Of a DNA stretch of 64,000 bases, positions 26,501 to 37,151 are shown one piece after another. This DNA is from Liolophura sinensis (Eukaryota; Mollusca; Polyplacophora; Chitonida; Chitonidae): assembly GCF_032854445.1 (NCBI RefSeq), contig NC_088301.1, positions 558,001 to 622,000 of the forward strand, written 5' to 3'. The translations under genes were made by a program, and so were the position numbers. The notes below the pieces were generated by a model. The model ran no database searches and was not told the origin of the DNA. It saw only the letters and a program-made list of their open reading frames with translations. Position 1 is the first letter of the stretch. The number at the start of each line of letters is the position of its first letter.

Positions 26501-29500
26501 CCCACCTTTATTCGTATTAACCTTGAAACTTGTCATTTGTTTTATATTCAGGCTTTCACACAATTCAGCTTTGGGGCCTCCGTCATCTGGACATTCCTCT
26601 ATTCCGTTGACACATACTCTCAGCTTGTCGGCTTCCACATGTAGGTATATATTCACTTGTACTACGCATTCCACGTGTAGGTATATCCACTTGTACTACG
26701 CATTTACACATTTACATCGGCTTTCACATATGCACATGTACTGTGCATCGACACATTTACATCGTCTTCCACATGTAGGTATATTCACTTGTACTACGCA
26801 TTTAAACATTTACATCGCCTTCCACATGTAGGTACATTCACTTGTACTACGCATTCACACATTTACATCGGCTTCCACATGTAGATATATTCACTTGTAC
26901 TACGCATTCACACATTTACATCGTCTTCCACATGTAGATATATTCACTTGTACTACGCATTTACAAATTTACATCGGCTTTCATATGTAGATATATTCAC
27001 TTGTATTACGCATCAACACATTTACATCGGCTTCCACATGTAGATATATTCACTTGTATTACGCATCCACGCATTTACATCGGCTTCCACATGTAGATAT
27101 ATTCACTTGTATTACGCATCCACACATTTACATCTATATTCTATATGATCTGCATATCATAGATACTTAGACATTATAGACTAGAATCTGGCTTGTTCAT
27201 TATGAACCGTTGTATAGCCAGTGAAGTGGCGTGTTCAAATCCAGCTCTCGCTTTATAAATTGATGGCCAAAAGAAACTTTACCACTTATAAATTAAAACT
27301 TAACAAACATTTTCAGCAAATTCGGTCCAAGAATATTCCTATATGGGGAAGGCTACATGTAAGCCCATACCAATTCGTTGCAACAGAGAGAGAAAAGTTC
27401 TAAAACCATGTGACTAGTGGACGGGCCGAAACCGCAAGGTCAAAAAGTGTATGAAACGTTAAAGTCAGTATGTCAAACTTGCACGGTGTTTACGAAACAC
27501 GGTAGTGATGCCACGACTGACTCTTGAACAACGCGAGAGGGCCCTGGGTACGGTGGCTATGAGAGCCACTCATGCTAACATTGCAAGAACTTTTGGTTGC
27601 CCTCGTGTAACCGTTACAAATCTGATGCAGCGTTACAGGCAGACAGGACGGACCTCAGACAGGCCAAGAACAGGCAGACCCAGGGTAACCACGCCCAGGG
27701 AAAACCGGTACCTTCGAAAGCATCTGCGAAATTGCTTCCTGACTGTGACGTCATCATCGCTGAATGCATTAGATCATCTGTTCAGTCAGCAGAGTCAAGG
27801 AGATTCTGGGATCACGGAATCCGGGCTTATCGACCATTCAGAGGGCAGTTATTGACGGCCCAAAATCGTCGTCAGAGGTTGAGGTGCGCACTAATTTTAC
27901 GACGTTGGCTGCGACGTGATTGGCAACGGGTCGTCTCCACAGATGAAAGCCGCTTCTGTCTGTTCAGAGCTGATGGAATTCAGTTTGCGTTCAGGAGGTG
28001 GTACCGTATAGTGGTGGGAGAGTGATGGTGTGGGGAGCGATTTGTGGACAGAAACGGACACCACTGGTCATCATGGCTGGGAACAGCTCTGTGTTACGTG
28101 GATGACATTTTACGTCCGATTCTTCTGCCCTTCCCTCGCCAGAATCCACGTGGTGTCTACAAGCATGACAACGCCAGCAGTCCATAAAGCTCAAGTCGTG
28201 CAGAACTTCCTTGACGCCAACGTCTTACCATGGCCTGCACGTTCCCCAGACATGTCTCATATAGAGCACCTCTGGGACGCCCTGGGTCACCGCGTAAGAC
28301 AACGAGCACAGGCTCTTGACGAAGAATGGCATGTATCCCACGTAACATCATCAGACGACTGACTTTTTCTATGCATCGGAGAATTTTTGCATGCGTAGAA
28401 GCAAGGGACAAGGTACTGATGAGGCGACTTTATCCAACTGAACAACTCACCCGATTGGTTATCAAACTGAAATGTCGATTTTTTTTTTACCCCAACCCCA
28501 GTTGGGCACATGTGATGGCTGTATGGGCTGATGTACATTTCCTTACTTTGGACGTGGATGACCTAACATATTGTTGTTTTCAATATATTACATTTCCAGC
28601 ATCTGTTGTTTTGTGTTGTTTCAACGTGTTTCTCGAGAGTTGTATGGTCATGTGGAACAGGTGACTTTAGTTTAGTTTATAAGAATAAGTTTTCTTCAGG
28701 TATGGGGCTCTCGCTTCACCAAAAGATCATTGTTCCCACCCTTAACCAACGGGGTCGGCTGCTGCCTTCAGTCAGGGGGTTGCTCACGTAGCTGGGGAAG
28801 AGCGGTGGTTTATATCGGGCATACTGTATAGCAGTATGGCATAAGCTTCACCGCAGACTAAGCGCAAAGTTCCCGAGACAAAGCTGAACGTATAAATACA
28901 TAAATGTACATATATATTAAACATTAAACTACTAATAAACAACTAATATTAACAGTCGCCTTACCTTCAGCAAAACTGAACGACTGAACAACCGTGGTGG
29001 GTCCCACGGTTAACTTAATACAGTGAGAGCTGGAGGAGCTCAAGGTGAAGGCCTCACCTTTCCATTGGCCTCTGTAGGACCCCGCCAACAAAAGTGTCTC
29101 AGGGGCTAAAGGTTGAATCAATGACCATGGCTTAAAGCCAGTGAGTTTGACGTGTATGTGGAGGTTTTGGTGACCAGTAGATGCCGCCTCGACGTTTCTC
29201 CAGCATACAGTGGTGCATCGTCTCATATGTTGTGAGCAAATGTTACGAGCGGAACACACCTCGCTGGTGGCTAACGGCATACATGTACTTCATCCAAAAG
29301 AACACACCATGAAAACTATGGTAATGACTGATTAGCTGGATGTAAGATCTATTTATATCTTGTGTGTTCCCAGTTCCAGTAAAGCCTATCACAGTATCAG
29401 CTGGGTGTTGGCGGGTGTGATGGCAATAGGATCCCAACTCTCTGTATCCATCGGCCTCACTCCACCTTACAGGTAACCCTCACAAACTTACACATTTTAA

Positions 29501-32233
29501 CATGCTGTGGGATAGTCTATATAGAAGACGGGTGTAGCCGTCTACGGTAGGTGGCGTGTTGCAATCTAGCATTTCGGTTAGGAGTGTAGATCAAGCGGTT
29601 TGTCAGATGGACGCCAAAGGGGCTGAGGTATAACCAGGACGCTGTCATATAAAAAGAAAATTCTTAAACATCAAATAAATAAATAAATAAATAAATGCCA
29701 CCTTGTAGGTGAGTTGGGTACTTTGAACTAGCAATCTTGCTGAATCATTCTACGTCCATCACTTTTTAAACTGACTTGGCTAAAAATGCTGATTTTCACA
29801 ACACAGTATAGGAAATATCCTTTAACTGACAGGCTTGTAAATGTGCAACATTATGGTAAGGATTGTTTCTATCATTAAGTCTTGTACCTCAAAAAGTGCT
29901 TCTTTTATGATTTCTTGGCTACAGGGTGAATTCGGTAAAAGAAATCTTAACCAAATGTAAGAAAACATGTTTTTCGTTTCTTTGTTTTTGGCAGTTGCGC
30001 AGACGGACCTCGCTTGATTATCCGGTACTTCTTTGCTTACATGCCTATGCTGGTCGTTTTGATACTCAATCCTGTATTCCTCTGGAGTACTCACCGCCAA
30101 GGTACGAACCATTCTAGCGACAAAAATGTATTACAAAGCTACAAATCATTCTTCATCAATCGGTCTTCATGAAAAGCATGATGAGATACCTTTCCGCCTA
30201 AAAGAATTCGAGAATTCGGGACAACGTGCAGATAGATTCAACACATCCGATGTACCACAATCCCTTCTCGTGGCAAGGTTGCTTTTGATTCTATTCCCGG
30301 TGAAAGCAGCTGTCACAGAATGACTGAACCTTCATAACCAATGCTCGCCACGATATGGCTGAAATATTGCCCATGTGGCGTTAAGCCATAATCATTCATT
30401 CATTCATTCATTCATAACCAATGTGTGGGACATCCCATTGACCTATTTGCAGCAGTACTGCTTATGATTGGTCAGTGGCGTGTTCTTGATACACAGTCCG
30501 GACAGGTCTATTACCCATGCATTCCAATAGGCCGTTGGTCTATTCCGCCTGGACCAGAGTCGCCATTGTTTTGAAAAGTTTACTTATTCTCTGCACGCTC
30601 CAATGGCTTTTGTTTCCATTCTTATGTCACTGTTGTTCTTTTAGGTGTGTTAAGTGTTGTGCATATATACATGTATTTATTTATTTATTTGATTGATGTT
30701 TTACGCCGTACTCAAGAATATTTCAATTATACGACGGCGGCCAGCTTTATGGTGGGGAGAAACCGGGCAGCGCCCGGGGAAACTCACGATAAGTTACAGG
30801 TTGTTGACAGACCGTTCCGCGTACGGTCAGAGAGGAAGTCAGCATGGACTGAACTTGAACTCACAGCGACCGCCTTGGTGAGAGGCGCCTGGGTTACATA
30901 CATGTTTGTAGCATATGGTAAATGGGTGACTGAAATTCACAATGCTACAACATAGAAACTTTTCTAACACCCTACTGGCTAAAACCTTACGTATATATTT
31001 AAACTTTCCGTGTCATTTAAAGAAGTATGTGTTCTGTCATTGCAGCCAAGAAACGTATGGTGAGCTATTCGGTCACGTTCACAGATACAGAACGGAAGTC
31101 GCTGACTAAACTCAGACAGAAGTTCATCACTATAGTATTTCTATTCACATTATGGTATGATTAACTATTCTTTTTTTTTTTTCATTCACAAATATTCCCA
31201 AATATCGATATATAAATATATATAAATCACTGCGATTAGTTTCCAGTACACACAACATTAACTGAATTATATTTTTTAAAGGTTTTGCTATAGTGATTAT
31301 TGTATTTACGAAGCTTTACATATATGTAGTTCAGTTAACTGTAAACTGTGAGGGCGCACCTTACAGCTTCGCGATGAAATATGTTACAGGGCTAACAATG
31401 TTGTCGGTAAACAAAAATAAATAAATCTGAAAGCAAGGTTTGTTTTATTTTGATAGCTGGGTTCCTAATCAGATCGACAGCGCGTTACAGATCTCTCTGA
31501 ACATTGACTGTATATACTCAAGCACGTCCACCTTCAACGTATTCTTCCCGCTTTGGGTTATAGAGGTAGGTCATTTGACTAAATGGTTACCTCCGAGCGT
31601 CTACCTTGATGTCTCTCAGTGCATGGTACTTTGTATGATAACGTTTCAGTGTATTAACTGGCAATTTGTTTTCGAGTCAATGGTAAAATAAAATCCTTAT
31701 ATCAAACTTTATAATTCACTATGTATTAATTTGCTTCAAAATTTGGCCTATGTAAGAAATCCACATAAATACGATTTCAGAAACATCGGAACATTAGGTC
31801 TGTCCGCTATCTCATCATCGTTTTCGCACACAAATTCACGGCCTGTGGAAGTCAATATTTGTAATGAAGTAATTTTGTATTAAGAGACAAACACGTTATA
31901 TGAGGTGCTCAGTTAATTTGGCCTGTACTGGACACAGTTAACGGGAATGAATTTTTATTTACTACATAGTTTACTCGGAAATTCTTGACTGTGACGTTAA
32001 ACAGCTATTAAATAAATATAATTACTCAGATATTTACCTTTGTAATCGGATATATCTGTACCAGTTTTGTATTGTTTTTCCACTAGGCGTTTCTCAACCC
32101 CCTCCAGGGCCTGTTCAACTGTCTCGTGTTCGGCAGGAGATTTGCGTGCTGCGACAGAACAGGGGAGAGAATCCGTGTCAGCACTCAGGACTCGTTCTCA
32201 GTTATCTCCTCAGAACGACAAACTTTATTATGA
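20512..32233 (+). CDS. GPR143: GPR143 (ocular albinism type 1) G-protein-coupled receptor homologue, complete
   Basis: Eight coding exons: 20512-20767, 25503-25675, 26552-26640, 29374-29472, 29995-30101, 31046-31154, 31457-31565, 32087-32233 (TGA). All introns are GT-AG and phases agree, giving 362 residues. The protein has seven membrane segments: near residues 27-45 (YCVISLCSGFLGMFG), the NPEIIFYLAASNLMSCLG segment, FGASVIWTFLYSVDTY, SISWVLAGVMAIGSQL, FFAYMPMLVVLILNPVFL, FITIVFLFTLCWVPNQID and VIEAFLNPLQGLFNCLVFG. Extracellular NIT and NTS sequons precede KCDNQ; that Cys and the SCADGPR Cys fit the conserved OA1 disulfide. CWVPNQI matches the family's CWLSNII, and FLNPLQG its ILNPAQG. In vertebrates OA1 works in melanosomes and lysosomes. 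The cytoplasmic tail is much shorter than in human (about 404 residues total). Introns 1 and 3 carry arrays that include this gene's own splice sites. Confidence 0.95.
21145..21365 (+). repeat. Dispersed repeat, copy 1 (other copies at 58 kb)
   Basis: Starts near AACTCCTCAAGCTTTTCGCA and continues GTGCAATTTACGCACATTTT then GACAAAACTACATTGG. About 220 bases match 58346-58568 and the reverse complement of 58070-58271. Lies in GPR143 intron 1. Class unknown; possibly a MITE. Confidence 0.82.
22170..22241 (-). repeat. Dispersed repeat copy B (inverted partner of 9625-9696)
   Basis: The reverse complement of these 72 bases matches 9625-9696 closely. Lies in GPR143 intron 1. Confidence 0.85.
22242..23049. 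other. GPR143 intron 1, no feature recognised
   Basis: Non-repetitive AT-rich sequence before the 43-bp array. Confidence 0.6.
23050..25502 (+). repeat. 43-bp minisatellite, about 57 units, ending at the GPR143 exon 2 acceptor
   Basis: Unit contains GTGATAGTCAGTTAGTTGAT then CAGTACCGTTTCACATTGCAG. Left-end units are diverged; from about 23.7 kb they are nearly uniform. The last unit supplies the real acceptor: CACATTGCAG ends at 25502 and exon 2 begins GTGTGATAATCCGTT, matching the unit's GTGTGATAATCAGTT. Each unit therefore carries an acceptor plus about 14 exon-like bases. In exon frame each unit gives a TAG after five codons. Confidence 0.96.
25676..26175. other. GPR143 intron 2, left part, no feature recognised
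   Basis: Follows donor GAG|gtaagc. Unique-looking apart from a short ATGTATGT-type run near 26160. Confidence 0.6.
26176..26505 (-). mobile_element. tRNA-derived SINE with V-like body, minus strand, GPR143 intron 2
   Basis: On the minus strand the head reads CCGGTAGCCTAATTGTCAGA (A box) and later GGGATCAAACCC (B box). The body includes GACTGGGTGGGATGCCATGT and the 3' part CTCCTCGTCGTCTTATTACT, GTTAAGTGCAACGTTAAACC. Same family as 17846-18378. Target duplications not identified. Confidence 0.88.
26628..27135 (+). repeat. 53-bp minisatellite, about 9 units, starting in GPR143 exon 3
   Basis: Unit contains TTCCACATGTAGATATATTC, ACTTGTACTACGCATTCACA and CATTTACATCGGC. Exon 3 ends TCGGCTTCCACAT at 26640, followed by donor gtaggt. 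The array repeats this exon end plus donor. Early units keep GTAGGT; later ones have GTAGAT, which weakens the donor. The first decoy donor downstream would add an in-frame TAG directly after the junction. Confidence 0.93.
27508..28440 (+). pseudogene. Decayed Tc1/mariner-type DDE transposase
   Basis: The first frame from ATG 27508 reads MPRLTLEQRERALGTV, then a helix-turn-helix (IARTFGCPRVTVTNLMQRY) and a GRPRVTTPREN linker. The sequence then shifts frame to RPFRGQLLTAQNRRQRLR, the first catalytic Asp in STDESRFCLF, and VMVWGAI. The second Asp (KHDNA) is in another frame and the third acidic residue is in SPDMSHIEHLWD. At least three frame changes make it inactive. Lies in GPR143 intron 3. 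Terminal inverted repeats could not be placed by eye. Confidence 0.9.
28441..29373. other. GPR143 intron 3, right part
   Basis: Probably includes the 3' flank of the transposon relic. The rest shows no recognised feature up to the acceptor tgtgttcccag before 29374. Confidence 0.6.
29590..29696 (+). mobile_element. Eroded SINE 3' end with (AAAT)n tail
   Basis: ACGCTGTCATATAAAAAGAA, then ATTCTTAAACATC and an AAAT run, resemble the family 3' end (gctgtcgtataagtgaaata ... attcttgag ... aatcaaataaataaat). Strongly diverged. GPR143 intron 4. Confidence 0.55.
30344..30410 (+). mobile_element. 5'-truncated SINE tail fragment, 13-bp target duplication
   Basis: Flanked by TTCATAACCAATG at 30331-30343 and 30411-30423. 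The 67-base insert reads GATATGGCTGAAATATTGCC, GTGGCGTTAAGCCATAATC and a (CATT)n tail. A clean severely truncated retrotransposition product in GPR143 intron 5. Confidence 0.9.
30675..30897 (-). mobile_element. tRNA-derived SINE, minus strand, 8-bp target duplication
   Basis: Flanked by ATACATGT at 30667-30674 and 30898-30905. The + strand shows the reversed A/T tail (TTTATTTATTTATTTG), then TTTTACGCCGTACTCAAGAA and the family body. GPR143 intron 5. Confidence 0.88.
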
Positions 32234-34289
32234 TATTAAACTGATAAAGAACTGTATTTATACATGTATATCAGGCTATAAATGATATTTTAAGAGGTAC
32301 TTAATGTTTAGTGGTGAGGTCAGACCTAAAACAAATTTTTGTATTTTATAAAATCTATGTAGACCGTGAACACGTGTCTGGACGAAATGCTATACGGTTA
32401 ACACTATTCAATAATCAAAGTCAAGCCGATTGCCTTGATTCCCTCTGGATGGCTGCGATCAACAGTCAAGCATGGGTTAGGCCGGCAGGGTCTGTGGACG
32501 TAAAATTCAATGATAGTGAAGTTGCTTTCTATTAAATCTCAGAAAGAGAAAGCTGCCTCTTTTTGTTACATTTTGTTTTAGATTTTCAATTTGAGCATAT
32601 TTTCGTGTTCTAACAATAGGTTGACGTAAGCTAGCGTTTGCCTGGTAGACATTGTATGTATGCGTACTTGTGCTACTTGTAAACATCTGTATCGTAGCCA
32701 TACACAATGCACTGACTGATCTAAATACCGCAGTATAAGCTACCCACAATTAGGGAATATATAGCAGTTTCCAGTCAACCTGGATATTGTGTGTGGGACT
32801 GTTAAATGAGCAATAGCACGTTTCGCATGCTTGGAGGAATATATATGAGTGTACTCCTACGGTTATAGGCCTATATACACGGTCTGAATAGTGCATGGGA
32901 TGTTGCATTTACATGTATATTAAATATTTTGCTAACTAAGTGCATGTGTAGGCCTCGTATACACATAGGCCTATATGTTTATGGCCCTTATGTTTACCAT
33001 GGCTGAATCTGTGTCTATATGTAGGCCTATGTACAAATGACAGGGAGAAATCAATGTTCGATGACATTTATAGCTATTATGGACATGCAGTGTATGCAAC
33101 TATTTTTCTGTTTAATACACTTATGAATCAAATACGGTCATGTTAACATTTGTTTTCTAATTCGCACAACTGAAGTCATCTATGCTTGTGCTGTCAGCCT
33201 TAGTATAAATTGTGGGGTTCATTTTAGTTTTTCCAGAATAAGATGAATTGATATACTTCATGTAAAACACGTATTAATGCGTTAAATGGAGATTATGTTT
33301 TAACATTTCAATCTCCGTCACTTTCTAAAATATTCAAACAGGTACACTTAAAACATTAATCTGTTCATGTTAAAGTGAACATAAAGTCTGTCGCTATATA
33401 AACATAAAAAACTGATATAGGACATAGTTATCACAGAAAACTATGTAAAAAATTGTATAAAGTTTTGAATGCCGAGAAGATAACGTTCAGCATTGGGGAT
33501 ATAGCACTGACGGACAATTCACTCCGAGTAGCCATGTTGTAGAAGCCCTTTTAAACTGGGCCAATCACTAGCGCTGAAAGCGTCACGTGATAATTGGCTG
33601 TCGCGTCAAAAAAAGCTATTAGCTGTCGATTGTCAGTGTGGTTTGTTACAAGTGTATAGACAGATTTCGATGCAATAAATTGGATTTTGCGGTTAGTATA
33701 AGTGTTAAACTGAAGCATTTTGACAACACATGTACGAACAGGGAAATGAGAAGGGCTGCCCATTTCACAATGCGTACATGTTGGACAGGATGCTGCAGTA
33801 ACTTCTCGGGATCAGCTGGCCAGAAAACCATCTCGCGAGTCATTGTTTGAAGAAAAATGTTGTGACTGTGCGTTATTTTTCCTTAGCAAAGTTAGATTAA
33901 TTACGAAAATATCTTCCCAAAATCTGAATAAAAGAGTCTGTTATCAATCAGAAGGTCCTGCTATGTTCGGTAAAATCCCACGCAGGACGAGGACCGCTAA
34001 AACACGACGCTTTTGTCACAAATATCGCCCTGACCGAGCGCCAACTAAAAGAATCATAGGCCCTCTGGACACGGAACAGAGCTGATACTCTTTGGTCGAG
34101 TATTACGCGTTGTTGTTTGCATTTTCTCATTGTCACATTGTTCAATACTTGTGGTACGGGGGAGCGCCTAGGTTTTGTGACCTCACTCCAATAGCTTTAA
34201 AATGGCAAAATGGCGTCACCAAACGAGTGGTTAGGTACTGATGAATTTTTTGCTATTTATTTTGTTGATAAGCTGAGAAGAATTTGGCT
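32234..34289. other. GPR143 3' flank and intergenic DNA, nothing recognised
   Basis: ATTAAA at about 32235 lies too close to the stop to be a confident poly(A) signal. Frequent TAGGCCTA motifs around 32.9-33.0 kb. No gene supported. Confidence 0.5.
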
Positions 34290-34873
34290 GTTATCTGAGT
34301 GATGCTACAATATATTCTGTTATTATAACATAATACTGTGTTATATTCAATATAATATCTTGTTAGTCTACTGGAATCTTTATATGTTGAATTAATACAG
34401 CATATGTGTTATATTTAACACAATAATTTGCTGCAATAGCAGAATACATTCCAGCATTACTCAGTACATGAAAGATCCCATTCGTGGGCTTTAAATCTTA
34501 TGGAATAATACAGTTGTACAGCGATGTTGTACACCTACGCTAGTCTTCTCCGGCAGGATATTTTAGAGGGCGGCAGCACTTTGGTGGCATGGACTCGAAA
34601 AACAAACTCGAGGAACAAAAACACACACCATTTGTACACACTCCTCGCGATTCCTCGTCATCATATAAATGAAAATTGTCAAGTATATACGACGTACACT
34701 CAAAAACTTAATCTCTTAATTTAACAAAAAGTCTGTTGTCTGCATGAGCGAATGTATTCTGTTAAATATAACACACATGTTCTATTAATTCAACATAAAG
34801 ATTCTGTTAGACTATATAATCAGTATGTTATGTTGAAGGACGCAGTATAACATTCTAACATCACTCAGACAAC
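34290..34873. mobile_element. Foldback/MITE-like element with about 120-bp inverted arms
   Basis: The left arm 34290-34420 (from TTATCTGAGTGATG through TATGTTGAATTAATACAGCA to GTTATATTTAACAC) matches the reverse complement of the right arm 34757-34873 (TGTTAAATATAACACACATG ... CATCACTCAGACAAC). The central about 340 bases include a worn SINE-like piece near 34560-34690 (CCTCGTCATCATATAAATGA). No transposase. True outer ends may extend somewhat farther each way. Confidence 0.75.
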
Positions 34874-35094
34874 ACACTTTCTGTTAAAATTAACAGATAG
34901 GTTTTTCAGTGTAGAACTCCAAGCATACAATAGGCCTACATTGTTCTTTTATTAGATTTTCAATATCCTTCTCGTTTTACTTGGAAAGCAGGTAATTAGA
35001 TGATAAGGTTATTACAGCATGGTTCCAGGACAGTGTTTGTATGCTGGTGAACGCTGGGTGCATACTTTGTGTATACAGCTGTATACAATACACG

Positions 35095-35260
35095 CCGTAC
35101 GTGGGAAGGTCTCCCCAGCAACCTGCGGATGGTCGTGGGTTTTCCCCCGGGCTCTGCACGGTTTCCGGTCACCTTAATGCTGGCCGCCGGCCTATAAGTG
35201 AAATATTCTTGAGTACGGCGTAAAACACCAATCAAATAAATAAATACAATACAATACAAT
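35095..35260 (+). mobile_element. 5'-truncated tRNA-derived SINE, 10-bp target duplication
   Basis: Flanked by ACAATACACG at 35085-35094 and 35261-35270. The + strand body CTGCGGATGGTCGTGGGTTT, then GTGAAATATTCTTGAGTACG, GCGTAAAACACCAATC and an AAAT tail. The tRNA head is missing. Confidence 0.92.
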
Positions 35261-35855
35261 ACAATACACGTGTAACCACGTGTGATTTTTAGATGTAGCT
35301 TAGGCCTGTACCGAATCCTCACATCCATATACCGGTGTGTGAATTCTGGTGTTCTTGTATGCTGAAACTGCTTTCCAATACTTCACAAACCAGATTTTGT
35401 ATTTCATGCAAAAGCCATGTAGGCCTACATGTACATGTCAGCGTTAAAATTAAATAGGATATTTATGCTAATGTATATGTACAAATTCATGACGCGTTTA
35501 TTCTTTTCTTCTGTTCATCTTCCATTCAATTAACCATGGCTTTCACTAAATGGTTCCATGTCATCACCAAAGTTTCCTTTATAATTATGAGATCATAATC
35601 TTGAATCCACCCACCGCCGCCAGGACTGGCTGCGGTTGACGTCAGTACCTGTCAGTATCTGATGTGGTGCCGTTGTTTGATCCGGGCTCTGATCAGTTTC
35701 TACGGATAGACAGAAGTGGGTATAATAAATATACCGCTGTACTGGCTACACATCATTACTTCCCCGTCCCCTCCCCCCCCCCCCCACCCCTGCATCGGCT
35801 GCGCAGTATTACATCCTGTTTGTGTACCGCTAGATGCTAGATAGGCTACACACGA

Positions 35856-36450
35856 GTACGTCCAGTTTGTTTCACTGGATGGCTATATACTGCATTACGT
35901 CCAGTCTGTATATCGCTGGATCCGATACTCACCATTAGGCCTACGTCCAGTTTGTTTCACTGGATCGGCTACATACAGCATTACGTCCACTTTGTATACC
36001 GCTGGATCCGCTACACACCATTAGGCCTACGTCCAGTTTGTTTCACTGGATTGGCTACGTAAAACATTACGTCCACTTTGTATACCGCTGGATCCGATAC
36101 GCACCATTAGGCCTACGTCCAGTTTGTTTCACTGGATGGCTACATACAGCATTACGTCCTGTTTGTATACCGCTGGATCCGCTACACACCATTAGGCCTA
36201 CGTCCAGTTTGTTTCACTGGATGGCCGCATACTGCATTACGTCCTGTTTGTATACCGCTGGATCCGCTACACACCATCAGGCCTACGTCCAGTTTGTTTC
36301 ACTGGATGGCTGCATACTGCATTACGTCCTATTTGTAGGCCTATACCGCTTTATCCGCTTCACACCATTAGGCCTACGTCCAGTTTGTTTCACTGAATGG
36401 CTACATACTGCATTACGTCCAGTCTGTATATCGCTGGATCCACTACACAC
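35856..36450. repeat. Dimeric minisatellite, about 85-bp higher-order unit, about 7 units
   Basis: Alternates a 39-base half (GTCCAGTTTGTTTCACTGGA TGGCTACATACTGCATTAC) and a 46-base half (GTCCTGTTTGTATACCGCTG GATCCGCTACACACC ATTAGGCCTAC). The halves are related to each other, so this is a higher-order repeat. Confidence 0.92.
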
Positions 36451-36460
36451 CCACCTGACC

Positions 36461-37021
36461 TGACATAGTTCGGTATTGAAAATGTTTTCTGTGGGTCCAC
36501 CTAGAATGAACTGACATGGAGGATGAAATGTGTTTGACTGTGAACTTTGCTACTAAAATTCTCTCTTATCACATTTGAGAACTTGTCAATGACCAGTAGC
36601 AAATAACAAAAGACTGTTATTTGATTCGTGTAAGCGGATTTTCTCGGTTCTTTCTCCTTTATGGCCTGTAAGCAACAATCAGATAAATATATTAATACGT
36701 CAGAAATATGTACATCCATATAGGCCTAGGCCTATCTTTTTTGTTGCCTCTCACGCTCTGGGTATTGGTATGAAGTTGAATAAAGTCAACCCCTTAAGAA
36801 AACGCCCTGTAGGCCAAGAAACATGCGCATATCTAGTTATTATTCTTGAGTTAAGCTTAAGTATTAGTATCAATAAAATAAATACATAAATAAAATGAGT
36901 GGTGGCTACATACGTCTTTTCCATTCACAAGATTATATGTTGCACGGTCTTCAACTTGCTGGAGAGTGACGTCCCTTGGTTAAGCAATCTCCTGTTGGAA
37001 AAGAGAAACACGGGGAGCATC
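36461..37021. other. Intergenic DNA upstream of USP24
   Basis: No repeat seen. Probably contains the USP24 promoter; no core element could be assigned by eye. Confidence 0.5.
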
Positions 37022-37075
37022 ATGGCGGCGATGGGAAGGTGTCCTGGGTGGGTCTGTAGTGATTTGACGATATGA
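37022..37075 (+). promoter_or_regulatory. Candidate upstream open reading frame in the USP24 5' leader
   Basis: ATGGCGGCGATGGGAAGG opens a 17-codon frame (MAAMGRCPGWVCSDLTI, then TGA) ending 76 bases before the USP24 start. It counts as a uORF only if transcription starts before 37022, which the sequence cannot prove. GCGGCG around an ATG is common in 5' leaders. Confidence 0.35.
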
Positions 37076-37151
37076 TTCCAGGAACGCCGTCATAACAGCC
37101 CAAATTAATGATTGACTAATTTACCAAATTGATGAAGTATTTCATTTTGAA

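Noticed and set aside
27440..28670. Intact, active Tc1/mariner element
   Set aside because: The transposase is split by several frameshifts and no matching terminal inverted repeats were found by eye.
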